From Camelus bactrianus (taxonomy: Eukaryota > Chordata > Mammalia > Artiodactyla > Camelidae), in assembly GCF_048773025.1 (NCBI RefSeq), contig NC_133541.1, forward strand, positions 103,393,912-103,457,911: DNA of 64,000 nucleotides. Reading direction: 5' to 3'. Below, in pieces: positions 34,585-45,832 of this stretch. Each line of letters starts with the position of its first letter. Position 1 is the stretch's first letter. The translations under genes were made by a program, and so were the position numbers. The notes beneath the pieces were generated by a model. It searched no databases and had not been told where the DNA came from. It was given only the letters and a program-made list of their open reading frames with translations.

Positions 34585-34870
34585 TTTCAGTTCTTTACAT
34601 GCTTCCTGATCCTTTCTGCTTTACACATGCTGTTCCATCTGCCCTGGGCACTTACCCCTGTTTCAGTAACTCAATTCTCATGCCTATTGAATGCACATTC
34701 AGATTTAGCTATCTGCCTCCTCTTTCAGTTCTAGTTCATATATCATTTCCTAAGGGAGGCTTTCCAGGTGCCCCTGCCCCCAAATAGGGTATTTCTGCCT
34801 TATGTGTACCCTCATAGCCTCTGTCCTTCTCCTTCTTGCATTAATTATAGTTAAAAACAAATAACTAATA
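34585..34870 (+). repeat. L2 LINE 3' region
   Basis: 'tgctgttccatctgccctgggcac', 'tagttcatatatcatttcctaagggaggctttccagg' and 'taccctcatagcctctgtcc' are L2 in plus orientation. Confidence 0.7.
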
Positions 34871-34896
34871 AGTTTCATGGCGATGTGTGAGGATGG

Positions 34897-35407
34897 TGAT
34901 GATGAATTTTGTGTGTCCACTTGCCTGGGCTAAGGGATGCTCAGATAGCAGGGAACACATTACTTCTGTGTGTGTCCATGAGGTTGTCTTTGAAAGAGAT
35001 GAGCATTTGAATCAGTCGACTGAGTAAAGACGGTCCTCCTCAGCAACGTGGGTGAGGCATCATCCAGTCCACTGAGGGCCTGAGCAGGGCAGAAAGTCAG
35101 AGGAAGTGTGAATGTGCTTGCTCTGCTTGAGCCGAGACATCTGTCTTCTTCTCCCCTTAGACATCAGTGCTCCTGTTCTCTGGCCTTCGGACTTGGACTT
35201 ACATCACCAGCTCCTCTAGTCTTGAGAGTTCAGACCCAGACTGAGTGATACCACTGGCTTTCCTGGGTCTTCAGCTTGCAGGCAGCAGATCACCGGACTT
35301 CCCAGCCTTCATAATCAGGTAAGCCAACCCCTGTAATAAACCTCCTCTTACATACATCTGTGCCTATACTGTTGGTTCTTTTCTCTGGAGGACCCTGACT
35401 AATACAG
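34897..35407 (+). mobile_element. Solo LTR fossil, ERVL/MLT2-like
   Basis: About 510 bases from 'tgatgatgaattttgtgtgt' to 'ggaccctgactaataca', a TG...CA body. In order it holds the 'cttgcctgggctaagggatg' block, 'catttgaatcagtcgactgagtaaag', 'ccactgagggcctgagcag', and a polyadenylation-type 'aataaa' near 35336. No internal viral genes adjoin, so it is a solo LTR. The bases gatgg occur just left of it and two bases right of it, possibly the 5-bp target duplication. Old and diverged. The family name is from memory. Confidence 0.65.
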
Positions 35408-35809
35408 AGATGGAGAAAATAAACATGCATTATTTTAAGGTCTTCCAGTTTATCATGAAAGAATAAGATGTATTGTTCTCTTTCTCTCAAAGTAAAGCAG
35501 GCAAGGCCTCCCTGGTACTTTCTGGATTCAAGCCAGCACTTCATTAAAAATCTGTAGATGACACTGGGACACCATTGGATGGGGTATAGAGGTTGACTCA
35601 CAATGTTTAATGTTCTTAGAAAAGGAAATGTTTTACTGCTTTATTTGACTTGGGAGCCTCTTAAGTACAGGTAAATTCCTTTTTATTCAACATTCAGAAT
35701 TTCTGTAGCATTATACTAGATAATATGGAATAAATGCACATGGAAAGATATTTGTTCTCATTCAGTTTTTAAGAGATAGCAAGTGAATGTAATTAGCAAA
35801 TGCATCATC
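35408..35809. other. Unique AT-rich DNA
   Basis: Nothing recognised. Confidence 0.5.
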
Positions 35810-35945
35810 CATCCCTGTATTCACTCAGCCATCTGTATTTAACAAATCTTCATACAGCAAGAGTTCTGGTTTAGGTCCTCCAAGGAAGAGATAAAGTTAA
35901 ACTCATGCCCAGATAGCACTTATAGCATAGAAAGAATATGGAAAA
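35810..35945 (-). repeat. L2 3' fragment
   Basis: 'tgtattcactcagccatctgtatttaacaaatc' and 'gttaaactcatgcccagatagc' fit the reverse of the L2 3' end, diverged. Confidence 0.45.
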
Positions 35946-35989
35946 TTATGTGGGGTGATGGAGAGGAGGTAAGTAGAATAGACATCAAT

Positions 35990-36180
35990 AGAAATTAAGA
36001 AGTGCATGTTTAAAAGTTCTTATTATAAGAAAAAATTTTGTAACTTTATGTGGTGACAATGTTAACTAGACTTAGTGTGGTTTTCATTTTATAGTACATG
36101 CAAATACCTCATCATTATCTTGTACAATTGAAACTGATATATTGTATTTCAATTATATCTCAATAAAAATGAACAAACAT
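35990..36180 (+). repeat. L1 3' end, copy A
   Basis: 'aaagttcttattataagaaaaa', 'gtaactttatgtggtgacaatg', 'ttaactagacttagtgtggt' and 'tgtatttcaattatatctcaataaaaatg' form the plus-oriented end of an L1 3' UTR, including the terminal A-rich tail. Confidence 0.8.
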
Positions 36181-36885
36181 GCAAGCTGATGGATACAGAG
36201 AACAGATAGGTGGTTCCCAGAGGTGGGGAAGGTGGGGTCGGAGTAGGAGTGGTTGAAATGAGTGAAGGGCTTTAAAAAGCATAAATTTCCCTCTATAAGT
36301 TAAGTGATGTACAGCATGGCAGCTATAGTTAATAATCATTTATTGTATATTTGTTTTTTCTAAGAGTTGTTTTTTTGCATATATACATTTTTATTGAAAT
36401 ATAGTCAGTTTACAATGTTGTGTCAATTTCTGGTGTACAGCACAGTGCTTCAGTCGTACATGAACATACATATGTTTGTTTTCATTTTCTTTTTCACCAT
36501 AAATTAATGTAAGATATTGAATGTTGTTCCCTGTGCTGTACAGCATGAACTTGTTTATCTATTTTGTATGTAGTAGTTAGTATCTGCAGATCTTGAACTC
36601 CCAATTTATCCCTTCCTTCTCCCTTTTCCCCTGTAACCTCAAGTTTGTTTTCTATGTGAGTCTGTTTCTGTTTTGTAAATAAGTTCATTTGTCTTTAAGT
36701 TGATGAGAGGGTAGATCTTAAAAGATTTCAGTACAAGAAAAAGAATTTTGTAACTATGTGCAGAGATGGGTGTTAACTAGACTTACTGTAGTGGTCATTT
36801 TGCAATGCATACAAATTTCAATTCCTTATTTTCTACACTGAAACTAATATACGTCAGATATATCTCAAGTCTTTTTAAGGGGAAA
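36181..36885 (+). repeat. L1 3' end, copy B, split by a younger L1
   Basis: 36181-36369 carries 'ggatacagagaacagataggtgg' through 'gatgtacagcatggcagctatag'; 36696-36885 resumes with 'gagagggtagatcttaaaag', 'gtaactatgtgcagagatggg', 'gttaactagacttactgtag' and 'atatctcaagtc'. It is homologous to copy A and in the same orientation, directly behind it. Confidence 0.75.
36370..36695 (-). repeat. Young camelid-like L1 3' end inserted in copy B
   Basis: Reverse-oriented: 'tttttattgaaatatagtcag', 'tttacaatgttgtgtcaatt', 'tctggtgtacagcacagtgc', 'ctgtttctgttttgtaaat'. About 325 bases, 5'-truncated. Flanks 'taagagttg' (left) and 'taagttg' (right) may be the worn target duplication. The 3' UTR wording is my main reason for suggesting a camelid. 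Confidence 0.85.
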
Positions 36886-36894
36886 AGTGTACAA

Positions 36895-37105
36895 GTTAAT
36901 GAGTCAGACATAACATTTTACATATCTTGGCTCTGCCTATGTGACTTTCTAAGCTTCATTTTCTTCTTCTGCTAAATGGATTTAATAACATAACTAGACT
37001 GTAGGGTTGTGAGAATCCAATGAAATCATGAATGTAAAGCTATTTTTATGGTGCCAGGCACATAGTAATCCCTCAGTGTTATCTCTTATTATTTCTTCTG
37101 AATCC
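36895..37105 (+). repeat. MIR SINE
   Basis: 'tgactttctaagcttcattttcttcttctgctaaatgg', 'gtagggttgtgagaatccaatgaaatcatgaatgtaaagc', 'ggtgccaggcacatagtaatccctcag' match MIR well. Confidence 0.85.
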
Positions 37106-39384
37106 CATTTCTATCAGACATTTTCTATAAACACCCTTACATCACCAATTAATTTCTATTTCAGTTTTCATTAAAATATTCATAGTTGTTTCTACAAAAA
37201 TATAAAAATTTGATCTTACACAAATGGAAAACAAGAACAGCAGAGCTAGATTGAGGTGAGAGGCTGGGAGATTATGCAGGGTATTGCACTGGCTAAATCA
37301 TTCACTTTTTTACACCAGCTCAAAGTGAGTGTGATTTAAATTCATACCATGACAATATGACAAATTGTACAAATTGTGGAACCCTCAGGGTCACATATGA
37401 AAAGTTGAACTGGAAATGTTAAATTCACAAGGATGTCAAGGATCTGCTTGTGTATAATTATGTATAACCCAAGAAAGCAAGTGATGAATGCCAGTCAAGA
37501 GAACTGATCAGGTGCTGCAGGAAGTTACAGGGGAAAAGATTTCATTTTAAGGAGCTATTCAAGGCTATAGCAAAAATGTCCTTCTCACAAAGCACATAAT
37601 TTTTCTCTTTTTTGATACCCGAACTCAATTATAATGGAACTGGTTTGAGTCCTCAGAATTGCATAAAATGGAAGCTGGTTGTGTGAGGGCTGGTTTTGCT
37701 TCTCAGGAATGAATATTAAACTGTCATCACTGATTACTGGCAAGACAATAATGATCGAGGGTTACCAGGTACTGCATACTTTCTATCAGAGTATGGTATC
37801 CCCAGACTTAGAGATGACATAAACCAGTACAACAAAATATAAATAAATTACAGTGTCTCCCACAAGGAGCATTACCAACGTTCTATTTTATTTTTATCAC
37901 ATAAATGTATAATTTTTTGAAGCTGGAATTACTGTCATTTTTAAAAGCATGTCTAAAGCTGAAACAAGCAGGAAGAACATAATCTATGTAAACAAAATTA
38001 AGTTGTTCTTTATATGTCTCAATGCATTTCAAGCAAGTTATTATATGGATTTTCATAATATTAACATTTTATGTCTAGGACAGTCTGATTTGAAGTACAG
38101 GCTGAGTGTTATACATGAAATTCATGTTGGCAACATTGGATGCCCTCCTCCCGCGCCCCCAGAGCAATAGACACCCTTCCTGTAGAGCAGCTGACACAGA
38201 CTGGAGGAGACGCCTTCCTGATGGCTGACAGGGAGACACAGGCAGTGCATGCTGAGGTTGTCATGTGCCTCTGTTACAAATGGGAAACAGCACTGATACC
38301 AAAATGTGAGCCCCAGATTGAAGCCATAAGGGTAGATATTCTAAATCAGAGACTTTGATTATCATCTTGCTTCTTCTCAGGTTATGTAGCCTGCCCCAAG
38401 TTGAGTTGTAGTAACATTTTATTTATTTAATGGTGGTTAATGATTTTTTTAAGCCCTGCAAGGCTGCTCTTGGCATAGAAGACAGTCTTTATTAAAGGAT
38501 CGAATTTAAATTATGAAAATCCTGCTACTTTGAGCTTATTTTTTTCACTATGTTGAGGATCCATGAAACACTTCTGAAACACTCTGCACTGGTCCGTGAA
38601 CAGAGTTGGGTAACCAGTGAGCTTTTTAGAACTGGAGGGAAATCCAAACCTCAGAGAGTCTGATTTGAATAGTTGTGAAAGGTATCTGTGGCTCAGGATT
38701 TTTTAAATGCTCTCTTAATGAATCTAGGGTCTACATCTAGCAAGATGATTTCTCCACTCTGTCACTGTTTTTCTACAAAAACTGTTCTCTGCTCAAAGCT
38801 GTATTTTACATCAATGCACCTGGATGCTTCCTTTCACAAGGAGCGTGGTTACTCAGTGCCAGACCATCCTAGGCATGAAGAACGGACTATAAAATAAATT
38901 CAGCGCAGTCTCTTTCCTATCTACTTGATTGTTTATTGAGGTGAGAGAGAACTTTGTGGGGCAGTGGGAGATCTGCTTCCAACACTGCAACAGAAGATGT
39001 CTCGCTGTTATCCTAAGAGTTAAAATAAGTCCCAGATGACTAAAGATCATCCTCCCTTCAAAGCTGGAAAAGATCTAAAAGGCAGCTGAGGCAGGATGTT
39101 TGCAGTAATTTAAAGGCCCTCCTTTGAAAACAGGATATCAATGGCGCTGCTGTGAATTTGCTGAAAGAATAACACAACAACAAAATTAACATCTGGCCTG
39201 TTTTTCAAAAGCCATAAAATGGAAACATCATTACAAGAAAATACAGTGGAGCTTGGCAGGTGAAGAGAGTGTAAAAAACCCAAAAATCTGAAAGGGAGAA
39301 AATAGGATAGGAAATGAATCAGGAAACTGTAAACCGATGATGGTGAGGATGGTGGTGGTGGTGATGATGTTAAAATAGCAATAA
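37106..39384. other. Repeat-poor unique DNA with a short GGT/GATGGT repeat
   Basis: About 2.3 kb with no interspersed repeat or gene recognised. A (GATGGT)/(GGT) simple repeat lies at 39336-39369. The stretch at 38130-38350 has a locally higher GC content and a 72-codon frame, which I cannot tie to any protein. Confidence 0.5.
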
Positions 39385-39560
39385 AGCCACCATTTATTGA
39401 GTTCCTACAATGTACTGAGCATTTGTTTTTATTCATTCAAACATTGTAACTAATTTGTATGAGAAAGTATTCCTGGATGTGGTAATGGACAGGAAGTAAA
39501 GAGGAGAAAAACGCTGGCCCTCGTGGAGCTTGTATTCCCGTGGGGGAAATTCCTAAGTAC
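39385..39560 (-). repeat. L2 3' fragment
   Basis: 'ccatttattgagttcctacaatgtactgagc' and 'ggccctcgtggagcttgtattcccgtgggg' are the reverse of the L2 3' end. Confidence 0.7.
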
Positions 39561-39774
39561 ATCCAGTCCTTCTGACAAAGTTGCAAAGTAGGAGTTGGTT
39601 ACCCCAAATTTATAGGAATTTAAAACTCAAGAAGGTTAATTAATTTTAATCTAGGAACACCTGTCAACTAGGGGTATCAGGACATGTCAGAGGAGTTATT
39701 ATTTGTAACTTCAGCCAAATATTATATCCCTTTATTGTAGGTGTAAAAAGGAGAGAGGACAGGTGCTTCCTCAT
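39561..39774. other. Unique DNA
   Basis: Nothing recognised. Confidence 0.5.
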
Positions 39775-39912
39775 ATTTAAGAAGACATTTACTTGGGCAC
39801 CAAGAGACCTAGATTCATATTTTGCTTGGCATCAATCCATGCTGTGATCTTGATCAGATCCTTTCCTTCATTGAGTTTTGATTTTATAGTTCTAAAGTGA
39901 GGCAGTTGGACC
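39775..39912 (+). repeat. MIR SINE
   Basis: 'agagacctagattcatattttgcttgg', 'gtgatcttgatcagatcctttccttcattgag', 'ctaaagtgaggcagttggacc' follow MIR. Confidence 0.7.
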
Positions 39913-39914
39913 AG

Positions 39915-40095
39915 TTCAGTAGTTCTCAAACTATGGAGCTCAGATTGGCAGCCTCAGCACCACCTGGGAACTTGTCTGAAATGCAGGTTATCACAGTGTA
40001 CCCCATGTCTACTATAGCAAAATCTGGGTAGGCTCAGCAGTTCATGTTTTAACAGTCCCTTTAGGTGATTCTGATATGCAGTAAACTGGACTAGA
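39915..40095 (-). mobile_element. MER5A-type hAT-Charlie relic
   Basis: 'agtagttctcaaactatgg', 'gcctcagcaccacctgggaac', 'gtctgaaatgcaggttatc', 'ttcatgttttaacagtccc', 'ttaggtgattctgatatgc': MER5A in reverse, directly behind the MIR. Confidence 0.8.
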
Positions 40096-41086
40096 TCATC
40101 AAATACGATAATTAAGAGTTAAAGTGTCAGGGAGGCCATCCAAGATGTTGGTGTAGGAAGATCCTGAACTCCCTTCTTCCTGTGGCCACCCCAAACCCAC
40201 GGCTACATAGTGCACAGTTAGCACTGAAAAAGAACCTATAGCCAGCTGAACAGCTCCTCCACAGCAAAGGATAAAAGGGCCACATTAAGATGGGGAGGAG
40301 GGGCAGAGATGCAGCCTCACCAAAATCCCCACCCCCAGCCTGGCAACCCACAATAGATAAATACCCTGAAGCAAATGAAAATGGAAATACAACATTCCAT
40401 TGGGATACAGCCAAAGCAATTATAAGAGAGTAGTTTATAGCAATGTGTGCCTACCTGAAGAAACAAGAGAAATCTTAAAAAGCAATCTAAATTCACACTC
40501 AGAGGAACTAGAAAAAGAACAAACAAAACCCAAATTTAGTAGAAAATAGGAAATAAAGATCAGTAAAAAAATAAATGAAATAGACTAATAAGATGATCAT
40601 GGAACAGATCAATGAAATTAAGAGCTGTTTCGTTGAAAAGATAAACAAAATTGACAAGTCTTTTGCTAGACCCACTAGGAAAAAATAAAAAAAAGGAACA
40701 CTCAAATAGATAAAACCAGAAATGAAAGAGGAGAAATTACAACTGATACTACAAAAATATAAAAGATCATAAGAGACTACTCTGATCAATTATATGCCAA
40801 CAAACTGGAAAGCTTAGAAGAAATGGATAAATTCCTAAAAATATAAAATCTTCCAAATTTAAATCATGAAGAAAGAAAAAGTGAATAGAATGATTAACAG
40901 CAAGGAGATTGAATCACTAAAAAAAAAAAATAAAATAAAATTCCGGGCTCGACAACTTCACTGGTGAATTTTACAAAACATATAAAGAAGAACCAATACC
41001 TGTACTTGTCATACTCTTCCAAAGTATTGAAGAGGAGAGAATGCTTCCAGACTCATTTTATGAGGCCATTGTTACCCTGAATTTCA

Positions 41087-41124
41087 AACACATACACACA
41101 CACACACACACACTCTCACACACA
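41087..41124. repeat. (AC)n inside L1
   Basis: AC run of about 14 units, then ctctcacacacag; lies in the ORF2 remnant. Confidence 0.9.
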
Positions 41125-42414
41125 GCAAAATTACATACAGGTGAATATCACGGATCAACACAGATGCAAAAAACCTCAATCAAACATTAGCAAACCAAAT
41201 TCATCAATACATTAAAAAGGAGCATTCACTGTGATCTACTGGGATTTGTTCTAGGGGTACAAGGATAGTTCAACACCTGCAAATTGATGTGATACGTCAC
41301 AGTAACAAAATGACGAATAAAAATCATTTCAATAGATGAAGAAAAACTGTTTCACAAATTCAGCATGCATTTATGTTAAAATCTCTCAACAAATTGGGTA
41401 TAAAGGTAATGTACCTCCACATAGTAATGGTTTTACATGATAAACCCACAGATAACATCATACTCAACAGTGAAAAGCTGAAAGCTTTTCCTCTAAGCTC
41501 AGGAGCAAGATAAAGGTCCTCACTCTTCCCACTTTTATTCAACATAGTATTGGCAATCCTAGCCACAGCAAGGAGGCAAGAAATATAAAAGGCATATAAA
41601 ATGGAAAAGAATACGTAAAACTGTCACTATTTGCAGATGATGTGTTACTATATATAGAAAACCCTAAAGATGACACAAAAATACTGTTAAAACTAATAAA
41701 CTCAGTAAAGTTGCAGGATATAAAATCAGTATGCAGAAATCTGTTGCATGTCTATACACTGATAATGAACTATCAGAAAGAGAGGATAATCCCATTTACA
41801 GTTGCATCAGAGGAATAAATACCTAGGAATAAACTTAACCAAGGAGATTAAAGATATGTGCACTGCAAACTATAAGACAGATGAAAGAAATCAAAGACAC
41901 AAATAAATAGAAAGATAGTCCACGCTCCTGGATTGGAAGAATCCATATTTTATAATTCCTGTGCTACCCAAGGCAATCTGCAGAATTAATGCAATCCCTA
42001 CTAAAATACCCATGACCTTTTTCACATAACTAGAACAAATAATCCTAGAATTTTGGAACAGAATAGAGAGTTCAGAAATAAACCCACACATATATGGTCA
42101 ATTTATATTGGACCAAGGAGCCAAGAATATGCAACAGGGTAATGACAATATTTTTAGTAAATGGTGTTGGGAAAACTGGACAGCTGCATGCAAAAGAATG
42201 AAGCCGGATCACTATCTTACATCATACAGGAAAAATAAATCCAAATGAATATAAATAAATAACTCAAAACTGACTAAATAGTTGGATATAAGACCTGAAC
42301 CCATAAAACTCCTAGAAGAAAAAAGTCTGTAAGCTCCTTGACATCAATCTTGGCACTCAGTTTTTGGATCTGACTTCAAAAGCAAAAATAAACAGGTGGG
42401 CCTACACCAAACTA

Positions 42415-42661
42415 CCCAGTTCCTATGCTAAAGTTGAGCAAGATTTGTTCAATACTACTTCCTCAATCAAGTATTAGAGATGCTGGTTCTCTTCACTTGA
42501 GACTTTGAACTCATGGCGAACTCCTCAGGCAATAAAGATCCCCACTCCACAAAAGATTTGAGAGAAACAGAGGGATATGATGTTAAATTAGTATTGGGAG
42601 ACTGATTTATCATTTACTCTCTTACAATATTATGCAAGAATCCCGGGAATGAATAACATTC
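42415..42661. mobile_element. Unidentified 247-bp insert within the L1
   Basis: L1 text is intact up to 'cctacaccaaacta' (ending 42414) and resumes with 'ccaaactg' (42662-42669) and then 'aagcttttgtgcagcagagg'. The 247 bases between are not L1. The 8 bases on either side (ccaaacta, 42407-42414; ccaaactg, 42662-42669) differ at one position and look like a target-site duplication. The insert has no clear terminal inverted repeats, no poly(A) and no tRNA-like boxes that I can see; one 'aataaa' occurs near 42532. An 8-bp duplication would suit a hAT-type DNA element, but the family is unknown to me. Confidence 0.6.
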
Positions 42662-43306
42662 CCAAACTGAAAAAAATTTAAAAAATAAAAGCTTTTGTGC
42701 AGCAGAGGGAACCAGCAAAACTGAGAAGGCATCATACTGAGTATCAGAAAATACTTGCAAATCATGTATCGACTAGAGAGTTAATACCCCAAATATGTAA
42801 AGAACAAAAGCAGCTCAATAGCAAAAAACACAAATCTGAATTTAAAAAATGGTCAAGTATCTGAATAGACATTTTTACAAGAAAGACATACAGATGGCCA
42901 ACAGATATATGAAAATGTGCTCAACATCACTAATCATTAGGGAAATGCAAATCCAAACCACAATGAGATACTACTTGACATCTGTTAGAATGGTTATTAT
43001 CAAAAAAGCAGAAATAAATGTTGCAGAGGACGAAAAGAGGAAGGAACCCTCGTACCCTGTTGGTGGGAGTGTACATTGGTGCAGCTAATATGGAAAACAG
43101 TTTGGAGATTTTTCAAAAAAAAAAAAAAAAAGACCTACCAGATGATCTACCTATTCCACATCTCTAAGTATGTATCTGAGGGAGAGGAAAGTACTGTCTT
43201 GAAGCGGTATTGGCATTCTGTGTTCACTACAGCAATATTTACAATAGCCAAGATATGGAAATAACCTAATTGCCCATTGATGGATGAATGGATAAAGATG
43301 TGATAG

Positions 43307-43308
<2 letters not shown>

Positions 43309-43356
<48 letters not shown>
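43309..43356. repeat. (AC)24 inside L1
   Basis: Forty-eight bases of uninterrupted AC, between 'ggataaagatgtgatagaa' and 'gactactactcagtcat' of the L1 ORF2 end. Confidence 0.97.
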
Positions 43357-43358
<2 letters not shown>

Positions 43359-43784
43359 CTACTACTCAGTCATAAATGAAGAAGGAAATCTCCCCATTTG
43401 CAGCAATGTGGATGGACCTTGAGGGTACTATACTAAATGAATTAAGTCAAAGACAAAGACAGATACCACATTGTTTCACTTATATGCAGAATCTAATAAA
43501 CAAATGAACAAACTGAAACAATACCGAATGCATAGATACAGAGAACATGTTGGTGGGTACCAGAGGAGAAGGGTGTGATAGGAGGTGGGTAGAAACGGGT
43601 GAACGGGGTCGACTGTATCTCGGGGTCTGTTGTATCTCGATGGATGGTAACCAGACTCACTGTGCCGATCACTTTGTAGCGTATACCGATGTCAAGTTAT
43701 TATGCCATACACCTGCAACTAATGTTGCATATCAGTTTTACATCAGAAAGTAAATGAAGTGGTACAGCCATGCTGGGGAAAGAA

Positions 43785-43975
43785 GTGTTAAGAGCCAGGC
43801 ATGGATTTGATCCAAGCTCACGACGCACTGCCTCCGTGTGAACTGACACGTCGTACACCACTCCGAGCCGCTACTTCTTGAACTGTCAGATGGAATCAGT
43901 AATATTTTTCCTGTTAACCTGTTATGAATGAGATAAGACATGTAAAGTGCACAAGCAAATGTTTGTCATTTAAGG
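43785..43975 (+). repeat. MIR SINE
   Basis: 'gagccaggcatggatttgatcc', 'cttcttgaactgtcagatgg' and 'tgagataagacatgtaaagtgcacaagc' follow MIR. Confidence 0.65.
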
Positions 43976-44714
43976 AACTATTTATCATCGTCACTTTCAT
44001 GATCGAAAACACAGTGACATTCTAAGATTGTGTCATATTTGAAGATGCGAACAAGAATACTGACTAGTCCAAAATAATGCCTGGATGACCAAAAAAAAAA
44101 AAAAAGAAAAAATCCCTTTTTAACAACCTAAATGCAGGCTAAAACTACCAGATTGTAGCAGCAAATGGTTCTGCTGCAAGAGGTAGGAAGCGTTACCACA
44201 AACAGATGTTGCATTTACATCCAGAGAATCAGCAAGCCACGTCCCTCCGTATCAAACCAGCCTTCCCTAATCATGAGCTCTGTTGGCTTGCAAGTTTGCT
44301 GTCTAGTTGAATTGAGCCTCGAATGTATATCGAAACATGTATTAGTCAGGTGATAGCAAATGAATTAAAAAGGAGGAAGACCATCAATCCAGTGAGCAGT
44401 TAAAAGCTGAAGGGATGTTGCCATTTGAAATACATGGACGTGGCATCCCCTTTCTTCCCACTGCCATTCTTTTGCATCCCCTCCACTCTGCAGGTAACAG
44501 GATCCAGGTTTCCCACAAAACATGTGAAAGCACCAGGAAACAGGAAGAAAGAGGTGTGAATGACCTGCCAACCACAAGTAATTGAAAGATGGGTTTAATG
44601 TAGTATAAATAGGTGCGGATTTAAAGTCCAGAAAAGTGAATTCCTCAAGGTATTTTACTTTCTGAGCAAACCTAATTATAGCAACTCAGGACAAGCAAAT
44701 ATTTCAGAGATGAT
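43976..44714. other. Unique DNA with an A-run
   Basis: No gene or interspersed repeat recognised. An A-rich run (A15, G, A6) lies at 44091-44112. Confidence 0.5.
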
Positions 44715-44935
44715 CTTCTGCAGTGTTTAAGATCTCAGTCTTTAAAGTCGGCAGCCAGGGCTTGAATCTCAACTCAGCCATTTACAAACTGGATGATCTT
44801 GGACAAGTTTCTTAATATTTCTAAAACTCACTATTCTTCTATGCAAAATTGGGATAATACCACAGAAGGTGGCTCTGAGGACTAAAGAGGGTAGTACTTA
44901 GCATAACATTTAACATAGTAAGTTCAGGGAGTTAT
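44715..44935 (+). repeat. MIR SINE, nearly full length
   Basis: 'cagccagggcttgaatctcaactcagccatttacaaactggatgatcttggacaagtttcttaatatttc', 'aaaattgggataataccac', 'ggctctgaggactaaagagg' follow the whole MIR. Confidence 0.85.
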
Positions 44936-45667
44936 AATCATAGTTTTTAAAAAATGCCCTGAATTACTATGAGCATTTTGTAAGACCTCTGAAGGCTGTT
45001 TTAAGGCAATGGTAGGAGGCTCTCTTTAAAAGCTGCCACCCGGTGAATTTCTGTCTGTCCTGTCCACAATTTTTTTATAAAAATCATTTGTATCTCTATG
45101 GGTTGCAAGTGAAACTGTCTGAAATCAAAATGTGAATTTACTAACTCTCAAGACTGGAGTCCTGAGGTGATTGTGCCTTGGCATGGCTAGCTTCAGAACT
45201 CAAACGGTGTCTTCAGGACTTGAATCCTGCCATGTTAGTTTCATTCTCTTTGTCTAAGAAGCGACAAGACATTTGTAGTACCATAGGACTCTCACTGCAG
45301 CAGGAGACAGACCGTTTTTCTGTAACATTAGTAGTTCTGTGAATTTCTGATTGGACCTGCTTTGGCCATCCTGAGCCTGTCATAGTAAACAGCAGTATGC
45401 TGGTGTGCTGATGGGCTGGGACTTAAATCACACGGTCACTCTGGAGGTGGGGTGGGGTGCTACCCAGAACCATGGACCAAAGGTAAGGGGAGGATGGATT
45501 CCCACTAGTATTTGTGACCTTGCTGTGGAGGCAAGAGGGGTAGATACTCCACTCCTTTCTTTCTCTTCTTTTTTCCCCCTTCCAGTCAGTCCTTTTGTGA
45601 TGCATGCATGTGTAGCTCCTGACTTCAAGGGATTACTGAACTCCAGATCAATTTTTCATAAAATGTA
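44936..45667. other. Unique DNA
   Basis: Nothing recognised. 45435-45600 has a moderately GC-rich segment followed by a C/T-rich run; frames of 60-87 codons there overlap on both strands. Confidence 0.5.
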
Positions 45668-45832
45668 GCTAGTGGGCATCTTAAATCAGAATTTCCCTTA
45701 GTGCCTGTTAAAATGGACCTGGACCTCTCTCCAGCTCAGAATCCTTGAGGGTTAGGACCAGTTGTCTGTATTTTTAACAAGTTCCTCGGATAATTCACAG
45801 AAATATGTACCAAAATTTGAGAACCAGTGAAA
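45668..45832 (+). mobile_element. MER5-like hAT-Charlie relic
   Basis: 'taaatcagaatttccctta', 'cctgttaaaatggacctgg', 'ctgtatttttaacaagttcctcgg' and 'caaaatttgagaaccagtg' follow the MER5A plan in plus orientation, more diverged than the copy at 7896-8090. Confidence 0.65.

Larger units (their letters stand above)
40130..43750 (+). repeat. Degenerate L1, 5' end joined to ORF2, about 3.6 kb
   Basis: Plus-oriented L1 of an older class. 40130-40350 resembles an L1 5' end ('ccaagatgttggtgtagg', 'agatcctgaactccc'). From about 40400 the text is already ORF2, so ORF1 and the endonuclease part of ORF2 are missing. The reverse-transcriptase catalytic motif is legible at 41621-41662, where ctg tca cta ttt gca gat gat reads L-S-L-F-A-D-D. 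The 3' part reads 'cagcaatgtggatggacc' (43400-43417) and ends near 43750 in 3' UTR wording ('gtacacctgcaactaatg' equivalent). Stops and frame changes are spread along its whole length, so it cannot code. It contains a 247-bp foreign insert (42415-42661) and two AC microsatellites. It may be more than one fused fragment. Confidence 0.85.

Noticed and set aside
38130-38360. GC-richer patch with a 72-codon frame as a candidate exon
   Set aside because: No protein resemblance and no convincing acceptor-donor pair; left as unique DNA.
41360-41700. Possible functional reverse transcriptase (FADD motif legible)
   Set aside because: The motif is readable but the surrounding L1 is full of stops and frame changes and lacks ORF1 and the endonuclease part; it is a dead LINE.
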